38,866 nt of DNA from Candidatus Poribacteria bacterium. GTDB lineage: Bacteria; Poribacteria; WGA-4E; WGA-3G. Made by a program: the position numbers and the translations under genes. How positions within the stretch are numbered: the stretch's first letter is position 1; every line of letters starts with the position of its first letter. The DNA lies in contig JAJEIP010000072.1 of the NCBI GenBank assembly GCA_022827885.1, forward strand, positions 80,508 through 119,373, written 5' to 3'. The notes beneath the pieces were generated by a model, which was not told the DNA's origin, searched no databases, and saw only the letters and a list, made by a program, of their open reading frames with translations. Positions 31,266 to 38,866 of the stretch are shown here, piece by piece.

Positions 31266-34200
31266 GTGAATACAAGAGAAGGTTATGCGGAACTACAAGC
31301 GAGAATTTCAGGCGCACGGCGGGTCTGGAAACGGAGTCTCTTCTGGACCGGGTTTGCTATTGTTCTGACGGGTGTTATCGCTTTACTTGTCGGAGAAGCC
31401 ATGGTTGATTGGCTGATGCCGCTTCCAAGTGCTATACGCCTCGCTTTATTAATCGTCGGTGCAGGTGTTATCGGTTACCTGTTGTATAAGTATCTCGTTC
31501 AACCGCTTCGAGCATCACTCACGCTCCGTGATGTTGCCCTCAACGTTGAACGAAATCATCCGGATCTCGAGGATAGACTGGTGAGTGCCATCGAATTCGG
31601 AAACCGAGAATCGGCGGATCCGATTGAAGCACACATGCTTCAACGCTTACTTGAGGATACCGTTGAACGCGTAAAAGGCATCAATTTCAAAGCAACGATC
31701 GATCACAGTCAGACCCGTAAACATGTCGGTATTGCGGCTTTGGTTGTTGTTGGTTGTGTTATCCTTTCATTGTTGTTTCCAACAGAAATCCATACGAGCC
31801 TGCTCCGTGTATTGGTCCCTTGGGAGAAAACGGACCCGATTTTAACAACCAGACTCGCTGTGGAGCCGGGAAATGCGCGTATCCTCCGCGGTAAAAGCTT
31901 ACCAATTCATGTCACTGTCACTGGTAAATCAGCTGAAAAGGTCGTCTTGACGTATGGAGATATTGGCGCGCAGCAACGCTCTACATCCGAGGTTGAGAAA
32001 AACCAGCAACAGCCCGAAACTATAATTAACATGCTGCGAAATCCGGACGATAAACGCGGATTTGCATACGAAATTTTCAACATTGATGCTGATATGGAAT
32101 ACTCTGTCGTTGCAAACGAGACGACTTCAGAACGCTACACTGTTGAAGTTTTTGAAATGCCGAAGGTGACTGAAATTTCGGTCGCTTATACCTATCCTGA
32201 CTACACCGGTCTTAAACCTGTTGTGCAAACGGGGACCGGGGATATTCGTGCTGTCGTCGGCACGCAAGCAGCAATAAGGCTTACGACGAACAAAGCGATT
32301 CAAACTGCGTCAATAGCCATCAGTCAAGAGACTGTCAGTCATCAGCAATCTGAGTTGACTGTTGAACCCTATTCCGCCGATAGCCAAATGGTTATTTCTA
32401 ATGGAAATACGCTTACAACCCCTATAGATGTTGTTGAGGATGGAAGCTATGCTATTCAACTGCTCTGTATTGATGGATTCAACAACGAAATACCCATCGA
32501 ATACACGATCAAAGCCATTCCGGATGCTGTTCCAGAGGTCGTTATCAAAGAGCCCGGTCGGGATGTGAAAGTTACGAAGTTAGATGAGGTGGAAGTCGTC
32601 GCTGAAGCAACCGATGACTACGGCATTGGGGAATTAAAACTCATGTATCGCATCGGATCCGATGAATTACGGGAATTTGTGATGGAACCCTCTATTTCCT
32701 CCCCGATTGTAGGATCGGGCTCTGGGGCAGATGCCGGGCACATGGCAGAGGGTGCCTATGCCTTCTATCTGGAGGAGTTTGACGTTGAACCGGGTGATAT
32801 TATCTCCTACTACGCGCATGCGACCGATAATAACACCAACACCGGTCCCGGCGAAGCGAGTAGCGAGATTTACTTCATTGAAATTCGTCCCTTTAATGAG
32901 GATTTCCACGAAGGCGAAAGCGAAGGCGAGCCGGGTGAGGCTGAGCCGAATCCACTTTCGGATATAATTAGTTCGCAGAAGGAGATTATCCGAGAGACAT
33001 CGAAGCATAGTCGGACGAAACCTGCAGCGGTTACCGAGACATATGAGGCTGCAGTCAGGAAAACGGGCGAAAGACAAACCGAGCTAAAGGAGAAGACGCA
33101 GCGCGTTGTAGATGAATTTAGTGCTGCGATGCAAGGGGAATCAGCCGTCACGCCCGAAATTCTGATGAACTTGGAGGACGCAATAGACAGGATGGGTGAG
33201 GCGAGTGATAATCTGAACGCTGTCCGTCCTGATGAAGCGATTCCACCGGAACAGGAAGCACTTGAATTGCTCATAAAGGTTAGTCTTGAAATTCCCAAAA
33301 TACTGATGCAGATGCGGGACAGTAATCCGCAACTCGCTGAGAACCTTGAACTTGAAATGGAGGAGCTGCAGAACGAACTTGAGAATCAGCAGAACGAACT
33401 CGACGCGGAAATGCAGGAGCAGACGCAGGAGATGTTGGATCAGGCGCGTCAAATGTTAGGGGAACAGCAGCAACTGAGTCAACAAAGCCAACAATTAGGG
33501 CGTGAAGATCAACCCTCGCCGAGTGAGATGCAGCAAAACAGTCAACAACAGGAACAGTTGGCGCAACAGGCACAACAGATGGCACAGCAGCTCGATGCCA
33601 TGCAGCAGAACGGACAAGGCACCCAGGGGCAACGCCTAAACCAAGCCGGACAGGCGATGCAACAGGCGGGTGAGCAGATGGAGCAGGCCGCGCAGGGCAT
33701 GCAACAGGAAGAACCGCAATTGAGTGCCGCCAAAGGTGAAAAAGCGGAAGAAAGACTTCAGGAAGCCGTTGAACAGTTGGAAAAGGTTGCTGCGGAATAC
33801 ACGGACGCTGCACTTGATAGAGCCTCTCAGCAACTTCAGGAGTTGACAGAAGCGCAATCTGATGTTCAGCAGCAGACACAAGAACTCAGAGACCGTTCTG
33901 AGCAATCGGAGATGCGTCCTGAAGATTTCCGAAAAGCGTCTGAGCTTGCCAATCAACAGCGTGAACTTCAACGCAATTTGGAGGCACTTGAGCGTTCGCT
34001 GAGAAATATCCAAGAACAGCTCGCTCCAGACAATCCAGAGGCAGCTCAAAGTGTAGCGGATGCGACAAGGCGTCTCGCTGAAGAACAGACTACAGGGGAT
34101 ATGGCGACTGCCCAACGCGCCTTGCAATGGCGTAGTTTCCGAGCCGCTGACCAGAATCAGCAAGATGTCTTAGATGCATTGGAACAGACACAGGGGGATC

Positions 34201-34745
34201 TGCAGCAGGCGCAAGCCAACATGGCGGCTACCGAAGAAGAGCAACTTGAAGCTGCACTGGAACAACTCCAACGAGCGCGAGAACGGATGCAGGACATCCA
34301 ACGCGAACTTCAAGCCATGGAAGGTCAGGAGGAGACGGAGGAGCAACAGCGTCGGCGGGAACAGCTCGCGGAGCAACAGCAGCAAATTCAAGAGCAGATG
34401 CAACGCGCACAAGCGTCGATGCAACGGGAACCGAGTGGGGACCAACCTGGTTCCGATGAACCCGCAGGTCAGGAAGCTCGTGTAGGGGGTAGAGAGTCAA
34501 ACAGGGAGATTGATAGACTCTGGCTCGGTATGCTTGATACAATGGATTATCGACCCGGAAATCGTTCAAGTCCGTTCCCTAACTATGAGTTCGTTATCCG
34601 GGACCTTGGTAAATTGGAATCCGCGCTCGAAGAACGACTTAACACGCTGCAGGAGAAAAAACGGCTCGCTCAGGTCGTAAAGGAAGATGTCCCGCCTGAG
34701 TACCGTAGACTTGTTGATGATTACTACGAGTCTTTGTCGCAATAA
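31266..34745 (+). CDS. DUF4175-like giant membrane protein with Gln-rich coiled coil
   Basis: The protein has 1159 residues. The GTG start has AAGGAGG seven bases before it. There are three membrane segments in the first 180 residues (about 25-44, 52-72, 158-178), then extracytoplasmic immunoglobulin-like beta domains to about residue 560 (VSVAYTYPDYTGLKPVV-type segments with tandem DDYGIGELKLMYRI). Residues about 600-1090 are a very long helical coiled coil rich in Gln, Glu and Met, and the C-terminus is a folded tail (REIDRLWLGMLDTMDYRPGN). This matches the architecture of DUF4175/TIGR02302-type proteins. Function is unknown; such genes often lie near BatA-like and MoxR genes. The low-complexity segment creates long antisense open frames, which are shadows. 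Confidence 0.82.
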   Translation: MNTREGYAELQARISGARRVWKRSLFWTGFAIVLTGVIALLVGEAMVDWLMPLPSAIRLALLIVGAGVIGYLLYKYLVQPLRASLTLRDVALNVERNHPDLEDRLVSAIEFGNRESADPIEAHMLQRLLEDTVERVKGINFKATIDHSQTRKHVGIAALVVVGCVILSLLFPTEIHTSLLRVLVPWEKTDPILTTRLAVEPGNARILRGKSLPIHVTVTGKSAEKVVLTYGDIGAQQRSTSEVEKNQQQPETIINMLRNPDDKRGFAYEIFNIDADMEYSVVANETTSERYTVEVFEMPKVTEISVAYTYPDYTGLKPVVQTGTGDIRAVVGTQAAIRLTTNKAIQTASIAISQETVSHQQSELTVEPYSADSQMVISNGNTLTTPIDVVEDGSYAIQLLCIDGFNNEIPIEYTIKAIPDAVPEVVIKEPGRDVKVTKLDEVEVVAEATDDYGIGELKLMYRIGSDELREFVMEPSISSPIVGSGSGADAGHMAEGAYAFYLEEFDVEPGDIISYYAHATDNNTNTGPGEASSEIYFIEIRPFNEDFHEGESEGEPGEAEPNPLSDIISSQKEIIRETSKHSRTKPAAVTETYEAAVRKTGERQTELKEKTQRVVDEFSAAMQGESAVTPEILMNLEDAIDRMGEASDNLNAVRPDEAIPPEQEALELLIKVSLEIPKILMQMRDSNPQLAENLELEMEELQNELENQQNELDAEMQEQTQEMLDQARQMLGEQQQLSQQSQQLGREDQPSPSEMQQNSQQQEQLAQQAQQMAQQLDAMQQNGQGTQGQRLNQAGQAMQQAGEQMEQAAQGMQQEEPQLSAAKGEKAEERLQEAVEQLEKVAAEYTDAALDRASQQLQELTEAQSDVQQQTQELRDRSEQSEMRPEDFRKASELANQQRELQRNLEALERSLRNIQEQLAPDNPEAAQSVADATRRLAEEQTTGDMATAQRALQWRSFRAADQNQQDVLDALEQTQGDLQQAQANMAATEEEQLEAALEQLQRARERMQDIQRELQAMEGQEETEEQQRRREQLAEQQQQIQEQMQRAQASMQREPSGDQPGSDEPAGQEARVGGRESNREIDRLWLGMLDTMDYRPGNRSSPFPNYEFVIRDLGKLESALEERLNTLQEKKRLAQVVKEDVPPEYRRLVDDYYESLSQ

Positions 34746-34988
34746 TTGGCGGTTTTAATGGCTATCAGCCATCGGCTGTTGGTAAACAGGGTTCAGATGT
34801 TCTAAAGTTGCGGGTTGCCTAAAATTATTGTGGCGGAAGACCGCTTTTGCAACCTTGGAGACTTTACAGATTTTCGTATACTTTAAAACTTCTGTCCTGA
34901 TGCCTATTCATGACCCAGACGCGGTTAACTTTAACGGAGACCACCGTGAAACGTAGTGGAGCGGTGACCAGATTTAATAATTTTAAAA
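34746..34988. other. 243-base intergenic region with nested hairpin
   Basis: The region starts with the GCTATCAGCCATCGGCTG repeat-type words (34758-34780). GGTTGC (34813-34818) pairs with GCAACC (34849-34854) around an inner hairpin GCGG-AAGA-CCGC (34833-34844) that is followed by TTTT. This may be a terminator for the giant gene. Close to the next ATG the DNA is A/T-rich (TAATAAT at 34975-34981) and lacks a Shine-Dalgarno. Confidence 0.4.
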
Positions 34989-35801
34989 ATGGAACTTGAA
35001 ACGAAGAATATCATTAAACCCGGTGAGTTCGTCAATCTGAACGATTATGCCCCCGATTTCACGGGGAATTATGAAAAAAAAGGTCAAACCAAGCGTAGGC
35101 TGAAGAAACTCCATAAGGAACTCCTGAAACTTCAGGAACTGCTTTACGCTGGAAGTCAGCATGCACTTCTCATCATCCTGCAAGGCATGGATACATGTGG
35201 CAAGGATGGCACCATTCGGCGGGTAATGGCTGGGATCAACGTTCAGGGGTGCGATGTCGTTAGTTTCAAAGTCCCTTCTGCGGATGAACTTTCCCGTGAT
35301 TTCTTATGGCGTGCCCATAGAGCCGTTCCATCGAAAGGGAAAATCGGTATCTTTAACCGTTCACATTATGAAGATGTCCTCGTTGTGCGGGTACACAATC
35401 TGGTGTCAGAGGCGGTTTGGTCGCAGCGCTATCAGCAGATCAACGATTTTGAAAAGATGCTCGTTGAAAGTGGAACGGTTGTCCTGAAATTTTACCTTCA
35501 CATCTCAAAAGATGAACAGAAGGCGCGGCTTGAATCTCGGATTAGCGATCCGACAAAACATTGGAAGGTCGAAGAATCTGATGTGCGGGAACGTGCGTAT
35601 TGGGACGATTATATGCGGGCTTACGAAGTGATGCTCCAGAAGTGCAGTACTGACTGGGCACCGTGGCACGTAATTCCCGCAAATAAGAAGTGGTATCGGA
35701 ACCTTGTTATCACGGAGTGTATCGTTGAGACGCTCGGGAAACTTGACATGCAGTATCCAGAGCCTTCTGTTGATATTACCAAATTCATGATCGAGGACTG
35801 A
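34989..35801 (+). CDS. ppk2: Polyphosphate kinase 2 family protein
   Basis: The protein has 270 residues. It moves phosphate between polyphosphate and nucleoside mono- or diphosphates. The Walker A motif is at residues 66-75 (GMDTCGKDGT, with Cys where Ala or Ser is usual), the Walker B/lid region includes NRSHYEDVLVVRVHN, and the second lid arginines lie in KARLESRISDPTKHWK. The length and order are those of the PPK2 class I/III short form; which direction and nucleotide are preferred cannot be told. No Shine-Dalgarno precedes the ATG; TAATAAT ending eight bases before it raises the possibility of a leaderless transcript. The next gene follows after 18 bases. Confidence 0.92.
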   Translation: MELETKNIIKPGEFVNLNDYAPDFTGNYEKKGQTKRRLKKLHKELLKLQELLYAGSQHALLIILQGMDTCGKDGTIRRVMAGINVQGCDVVSFKVPSADELSRDFLWRAHRAVPSKGKIGIFNRSHYEDVLVVRVHNLVSEAVWSQRYQQINDFEKMLVESGTVVLKFYLHISKDEQKARLESRISDPTKHWKVEESDVRERAYWDDYMRAYEVMLQKCSTDWAPWHVIPANKKWYRNLVITECIVETLGKLDMQYPEPSVDITKFMIED

Positions 35802-35819
35802 TACGATAAGGAGTGTTCG

Positions 35820-36602
35820 ATGCTTTCAAAGCAACAATTAACACAATTTGAGGAAGAAGGTTATCTACTCCTTTCCGGATTGATTCCGCAGGAGACTGTC
35901 ACAAAGGCAGAGGCAGCGATGTGGAAGATGATGGGCATGGACGCGGATAACCCGGATTCATGGGGACATTTCAAGCGTCCACCGCTCGCCGGTTTTTATA
36001 TGGAGAAAATGTCAGATGGAAGACGGATTGAACTTTACGGCGTTACCCATCTGGATGTCTTAGCGTGTTTTACACCTGAGTATCTCGCTATTATTAAGCA
36101 ACTCGCCTCCGGATATCCAGAGATTCCACATTGTAAGAGTCAACATCCGGATGGCATCTGGGCACTCAATCAATTTCCTGTTTCAGATTCCGAGTGGAAA
36201 TGGCCGTCTCCTCACTTGGATGGTGGCTTTCGGGATTTACGGTTGGATCCTGGGACATTCCGAGTAACCAGTTTAACGTATCTTACCGAGGCAAAGGCAC
36301 ACGGCGGGGCAACTGTGATATGGCCCGAAGGTGCCCAACGGATTCGAGAATTTCGTGAGAAAAACCCAGAATTTTCAAACCATGTTCGCGATGTTGGTGC
36401 CCACTTTCCAAAGATGGATTTAGGCGAACCGATGGAAGTCGTTGCCAAACAGGGAGATGTCTTGTTTTTCCACCACCTATTGCCGCATTGTGGCGCAATG
36501 AATGTCGGTTCTGCACCGCGTTTCGCAATCCGATCTATGTGCTTATGCCTCGCATGTCGCAAATGGGAAAAAAAAGGGGAGTGGAATCTCTGGATGCCGT
36601 GA
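35820..36602 (+). CDS. Phytanoyl-CoA dioxygenase (PhyH) family protein, intact iron site
   Basis: The protein has 260 residues, with AAGGAG at 35808-35813. It is an Fe(II)/2-oxoglutarate oxygenase: His132 and Asp134 (SPHLDGGF) form the HxD, the distal His is probably His223 (LLPHCGAMN), and Arg234 (APRFAIR) would bind 2-oxoglutarate. The N-terminal LTQFEEEGYLLLSGLIP is typical. The substrate is unknown; the family acts on many small molecules. It lies directly after ppk2 and before a secreted protein, and serves here as a control for the altered homologue at 37458. Confidence 0.88.
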   Translation: MLSKQQLTQFEEEGYLLLSGLIPQETVTKAEAAMWKMMGMDADNPDSWGHFKRPPLAGFYMEKMSDGRRIELYGVTHLDVLACFTPEYLAIIKQLASGYPEIPHCKSQHPDGIWALNQFPVSDSEWKWPSPHLDGGFRDLRLDPGTFRVTSLTYLTEAKAHGGATVIWPEGAQRIREFREKNPEFSNHVRDVGAHFPKMDLGEPMEVVAKQGDVLFFHHLLPHCGAMNVGSAPRFAIRSMCLCLACRKWEKKGEWNLWMP

Positions 36603-36624
36603 TGAAGATTTGATGGAGGCGTGA

Positions 36625-37377
36625 ATGATGATCCAAGATAAACGTGTTGGTTTTGGCTACTGTTTTTTGTTGACTGCTGTTATCGTTTTGAGTCTTGCTA
36701 TCGTAAAAACTGCTATTTCCCAAGAGGTGTACCTACAAACCGGGTTTGAGGAATTCGCTGGCGGCAATCCGCCCAAAGATTGGGAGGTAATTGGCGGGGA
36801 CTTTGAAATTTCTGGCGACACTGTCAAAACCGATAAAAAAGCACTCGCTATTTTGGGGGGTGGAGACGGAGATGGACTCGGTGTGCCGATAGAAACCGAA
36901 AACCCTATTATTTCGGTCGAATTCTGGGTTTATATTGAGGGCGGTGGTCGGTCTTTCAATCTCAAAGTCGCTACTGCTGATGGCATCGGCGAAAATACCG
37001 GGTGTACCTACATTAACTGGGACGCTGGCATTGTTCGATTTTACGATGGCGCGGCGTGGCAACTTATTGGTGATTTTGAAACCGATACATGGAAATACGT
37101 CCGCGTTATCGCTGATGTCGAGAAAAGTGAATTCGATTTCTACGCAGGGGACGACAGGAACGACGCGTTGGATGCCAAGCCGGAGAAAGGACTTCCTTTT
37201 CGGAATGCTGCGCTCGGGCCCGTTGCCAAATGGGTCGCTTTCTATACGTGGGGAATAACTGCCCCCGGTTATGTTGATGATTTGCTCATCTATGAAGGGG
37301 CAGATCCACTTGACCTTGCCGTTGATCCTAACGAGAAACTCACGACCCTCTGGGGACAGGTCAAGCACGGGTTATAA
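36625..37377 (+). CDS. Secreted concanavalin-like jelly-roll protein with the shared C-terminal motif
   Basis: The protein has 250 residues; the ATG at 36625 or the next codon may be used (GGAGG just upstream). The signal peptide covers about 34 residues (VIVLSLAIVKTAISQ). The mature domain opens VYLQTGFEEFAGGNPPKDW and continues with ISVEFWVYIEGGG, TDTWKYVRVIADVEK and GYVDDLLIYEG, a sandwich fold close to LamG/DUF1080-type domains. The C-terminus has LAVDPNEKLTTLWGQVK plus three residues, the shared motif. It lies 22 bases after one PhyH gene and 80 bases before another. Confidence 0.82.
   Translation: MMIQDKRVGFGYCFLLTAVIVLSLAIVKTAISQEVYLQTGFEEFAGGNPPKDWEVIGGDFEISGDTVKTDKKALAILGGGDGDGLGVPIETENPIISVEFWVYIEGGGRSFNLKVATADGIGENTGCTYINWDAGIVRFYDGAAWQLIGDFETDTWKYVRVIADVEKSEFDFYAGDDRNDALDAKPEKGLPFRNAALGPVAKWVAFYTWGITAPGYVDDLLIYEGADPLDLAVDPNEKLTTLWGQVKHGL
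37315..37365 (+). other. C-terminal shared motif, copy 3
   Basis: Encodes LAVDPNEKLTTLWGQVK at the end of the jelly-roll protein. Leu, Pro, Lys, Thr, Trp and the final Lys are conserved with the other copies; the residue after the double Thr is Leu here instead of Thr. Confidence 0.72.
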
Positions 37378-37399
37378 GAAAACATAGGTTCGGTATTTG

Positions 37400-37424
37400 T
37401 AGCGTAAACTGTTAGTTTGCGCTA
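37400..37424. repeat. 10-bp stem palindrome in the gap before the HxG PhyH gene
   Basis: TAGCGTAAAC pairs with GTTTGCGCTA (one G-T wobble) around the loop TGTTA. It is preceded by G, so it reads GTAG at its start, like the palindrome at 18759 and the reverse of that at 7584. It could be a REP-like unit or a processing hairpin. Confidence 0.5.
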
Positions 37425-37457
37425 GGTGGGGAATATCTCTTAGTTTTGGAGAAAGAA

Positions 37458-38276
37458 ATGAAAAACAGTGAAACAGTTTGCCTAACGCCAGCACAACGAC
37501 TCCACTTCGACATCTACGGTTTTGTCTTGTTAGAGAACGTCCTAAACGACGATGAAATTGAGCGAATGAAAGGCGCGCTCTACAGGATGAAAGCCGACAC
37601 GGATCTGGATGCCAAGCGGGTCTATGCCCGTGGAAAAAGCGAACACCATGTGCTTTTCGGCAACCTTGTTGCGTATGATCCGGCTCTCTTGGAATACGCG
37701 GCGCATCCGCAATTGGTGCCTCTCGTTGAAGAAGTGGTGGGTGGCACAGTTCGTCTTGAGGAAACCGAAGCGATCATTAATAGTCGGAATCCAGAAATAG
37801 AATTAGACGAGCTCCATAAACGTCGCTATAACCCGACGGGGTTCCATCGTGGCACGCAACACGGGTGGGGCACTTATGTGGAACAGAACAAGTTCCACTG
37901 TATCTTCGTGAAGACGCTCGCCTACCTCACCGATATTGGACCTGATGATGGTGGAACGTGCGTTATACCCGGAAGCCATCGCCTAACGTGGGATCACAAA
38001 GAGATGATCGAAGCAGCACTCTCTGACGATAAACTCATCTACCAAGTCGAAGCATCAGCGGGATCCGTGCTGCTTTTCGCCGAGGCGTTGATTCACAGCA
38101 CCACTGCCATCCGTAGCGATAAAGAGCGTGTCATCCTTATATCCGGCTATACACCGCCAATGGTGCGCGAATGGCCCGGCAACGAAGTCAGTCCTGAGTT
38201 TATTGAGACATTGCCGGAAGACATCCGTCCACTCATTTCGGGCAGTGACAGTTGGCACTGGCGACGGCGGTATTGA
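37458..38276 (+). CDS. PhyH-family protein with H-x-G in place of H-x-D
   Basis: The protein has 272 residues. The ATG at 37458 is preferred to a TTG at 37446 that overlaps the ribosome binding site (GGAGAAAG). The fold is clear: LTPAQRLHFDIYGFVLLENV at the start, VKTLAYLTDIGPDDGGTCVI-type core, PGSHRLTW, and the distal His213 with Arg224 (ALIHSTTAIRSDKERV). The expected HxD appears as His130-Arg131-Gly132 (GFHRGTQHGWG), so the carboxylate ligand is missing. Fe/2-oxoglutarate halogenases carry an HxA or HxG at this place, where halide binds; many family members may equally be non-catalytic or use another ligand. Both possibilities are open. Confidence 0.85.
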   Translation: MKNSETVCLTPAQRLHFDIYGFVLLENVLNDDEIERMKGALYRMKADTDLDAKRVYARGKSEHHVLFGNLVAYDPALLEYAAHPQLVPLVEEVVGGTVRLEETEAIINSRNPEIELDELHKRRYNPTGFHRGTQHGWGTYVEQNKFHCIFVKTLAYLTDIGPDDGGTCVIPGSHRLTWDHKEMIEAALSDDKLIYQVEASAGSVLLFAEALIHSTTAIRSDKERVILISGYTPPMVREWPGNEVSPEFIETLPEDIRPLISGSDSWHWRRRY

Positions 38277-38294
38277 TTTACCAGATTCAAGAGA

Positions 38295-38729
38295 TTAAAA
38301 ATACTGACGCTTGAGCGTTCCCCATGTAGTGGTGAGTTTACGACTCGGTTCTACCGAAAGCGTTCCGGGACCCCCGTTCGGAACATTATTTCCTGTGATT
38401 TCAATATCATCAAACCGAGCTTGTGCACCTGAGACTTTGAGTCCAGGTTTTCCGCTTTTTATCGGATTTGGGTCAACGGTGCTGAATACCTCTTTGCCAA
38501 TTTGAAATTTTAGTTTCCCTTGACTGTCAATAGAGGCAGTGAGGGCATACCATCTATTAAGTTTCGCTGCGAAATCGAACTCGCCAAGTGTAGTTGCCCC
38601 ATTTTTGTCTTGCTTTGTAATATGAACGATCTTCCAGGGATAGAGAATTTGGAATACATAAAGGGCAGGTTCCTCCCATCTCTGGTGCAGGATCAGTCCC
38701 AAGGTGGCTGGTTCGTTCTTAGTTTTAAC
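38295..38729 (-). pseudogene. 5'-truncated secreted jelly-roll protein gene, cut by an IS630-type element
   Basis: The minus-strand frame has no signal peptide and no plausible start; it is open up to the mobile element and only a TTG at 38702 could be used. The remaining 135 residues are the C-terminal half of a LamG/DUF1080-like domain (LNRWYALTASIDSQGKLKF, SGKPGLKVSGAQARFDDIEI) and end LSVEPSRKLTTTWGTLK plus four residues, the shared motif. The break coincides with the transposon end at 38730, so insertion removed the 5' part. The missing half may lie beyond the window. Confidence 0.7.
38310..38360 (-). other. C-terminal shared motif, copy 4
   Basis: Encodes LSVEPSRKLTTTWGTLK on the minus strand, four residues from the end of the truncated protein. 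It is preceded by a Gly/Pro-rich linker (NNVPNGGPGT), which suggests the motif is a separate tail rather than part of the folded domain. Confidence 0.75.
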
Positions 38730-38752
38730 TATGGTAGATTTTAGAATTACTT
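38730..38752 (-). repeat. Terminal sequence of the IS630-type element
   Basis: These 23 bases, which include the transposase stop codon, match 15045-15067 at 22 positions. The sequence ends in TA (38730-38731), the dinucleotide duplicated by IS630 elements on insertion. The other terminus is outside the window, so the inverted-repeat status here is inferred. Confidence 0.65.
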
Positions 38753-38866
38753 ATACATGTGAATAATATCCTCAATGGACTTTTCTGGGTGATATTCACG
38801 CTTTCGTTTAATATTGGCGAAATCATGTTCAACCGGATTATAATCAGGTGAATAAGGGGGTAAAAA
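38747..38866 (-). CDS. IS630-type transposase, 3' end only
   Basis: The last 39 residues of a transposase run in from the right edge. The segment FLPPYSPDYNPVEHDFANIK is the hallmark of the DDE domain of IS630-family transposases, where the Glu of PVEH is the last catalytic residue. The frame ends at TAA (38747-38749), inside the element's terminal sequence. It is on the same strand as the truncated gene at 38295. Confidence 0.85.
   Translation of the reverse strand, partial: FLPPYSPDYNPVEHDFANIKRKREYHPEKSIEDIIHMYK

Noticed and set aside
33280-33879. Long minus-strand open frame opposite the Gln-rich coiled coil
   Set aside because: Stop codons are rare opposite CAG/GAA-rich coding DNA; the plus-strand protein is clearly real.
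1-38866. tRNA, rRNA or known riboswitch
   Set aside because: None was recognised by eye; a covariance-model search was not possible here.

Overview
The window is most consistent with a member of Candidatus Poribacteria or a close relative. This is inferred from the gene repertoire: several secreted LamG/concanavalin-fold proteins sharing one C-terminal motif, phytanoyl-CoA dioxygenase family enzymes, sugar isomerase/aldo-keto reductase genes, an ECF sigma factor with a very long C-terminal extension, and short GCTGA-rich intergenic repeats. No rRNA, tRNA or CRISPR array was seen, so the placement rests on protein content and memory of the group.

Layout. (1) Positions 1-17549, plus strand: a cell-surface/transport region. 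It opens with the 3' part of a sigma-factor fusion whose C-terminal half looks like a catalytically dead M61 peptidase with a PDZ domain. A secreted protein (A1), a DUF4097-like protein with 111-bp internal repeats, a LamG protein, a C-type-lectin-like protein and two ABC-2 permeases follow. Part of this set is then duplicated (A2, permease 1b, permease 2b), and a TonB-dependent receptor comes next. No ABC ATPase is present. (2) Positions 17709-18995: a polysaccharide-deacetylase-like protein. (3) Positions 19020-24798, minus strand: SDR, aldo-keto reductase, HepT/MntA toxin-antitoxin pair, cupin, sugar isomerase/epimerase-like TIM barrel, BatA-like VWA protein and a bactofilin-like membrane protein. 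A near-perfect sigma-70 promoter lies at the head of this run. (4) Positions 25210-38276, plus strand: a LamG protein behind another near-consensus promoter and a structured leader, an acidic TPR protein, transketolase, a membrane-anchored cytochrome c, a thioredoxin-like protein with an in-frame TGA at the expected redox cysteine, a YIP1-like protein, a giant DUF4175-like protein, PPK2 polyphosphate kinase, and two PhyH-family dioxygenases flanking another secreted protein. (5) The right edge, minus strand: a 5'-truncated secreted-protein gene abutting the 3' end of an IS630-type transposase.

The most notable observations are these. The TGA in the TlpA-like gene at 29873 is followed by a hairpin that fits the bacterial SECIS pattern, so this is a strong selenoprotein candidate. 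Four secreted proteins share a C-terminal motif (consensus L-[AS]-[VI]-x-P-x-x-K-x-[AT]-T-x-W-[GA]-x-x-K) that may be a lineage-specific sorting or anchoring signal. The IS630 end at the right edge matches a 23-bp sequence upstream of the TonB receptor gene, which marks a probable TA-flanked MITE. One PhyH protein carries an H-x-G in place of the H-x-D iron-binding motif. The sigma-fusion protein and the two secreted proteins A1 and A2 share a recognisable domain.
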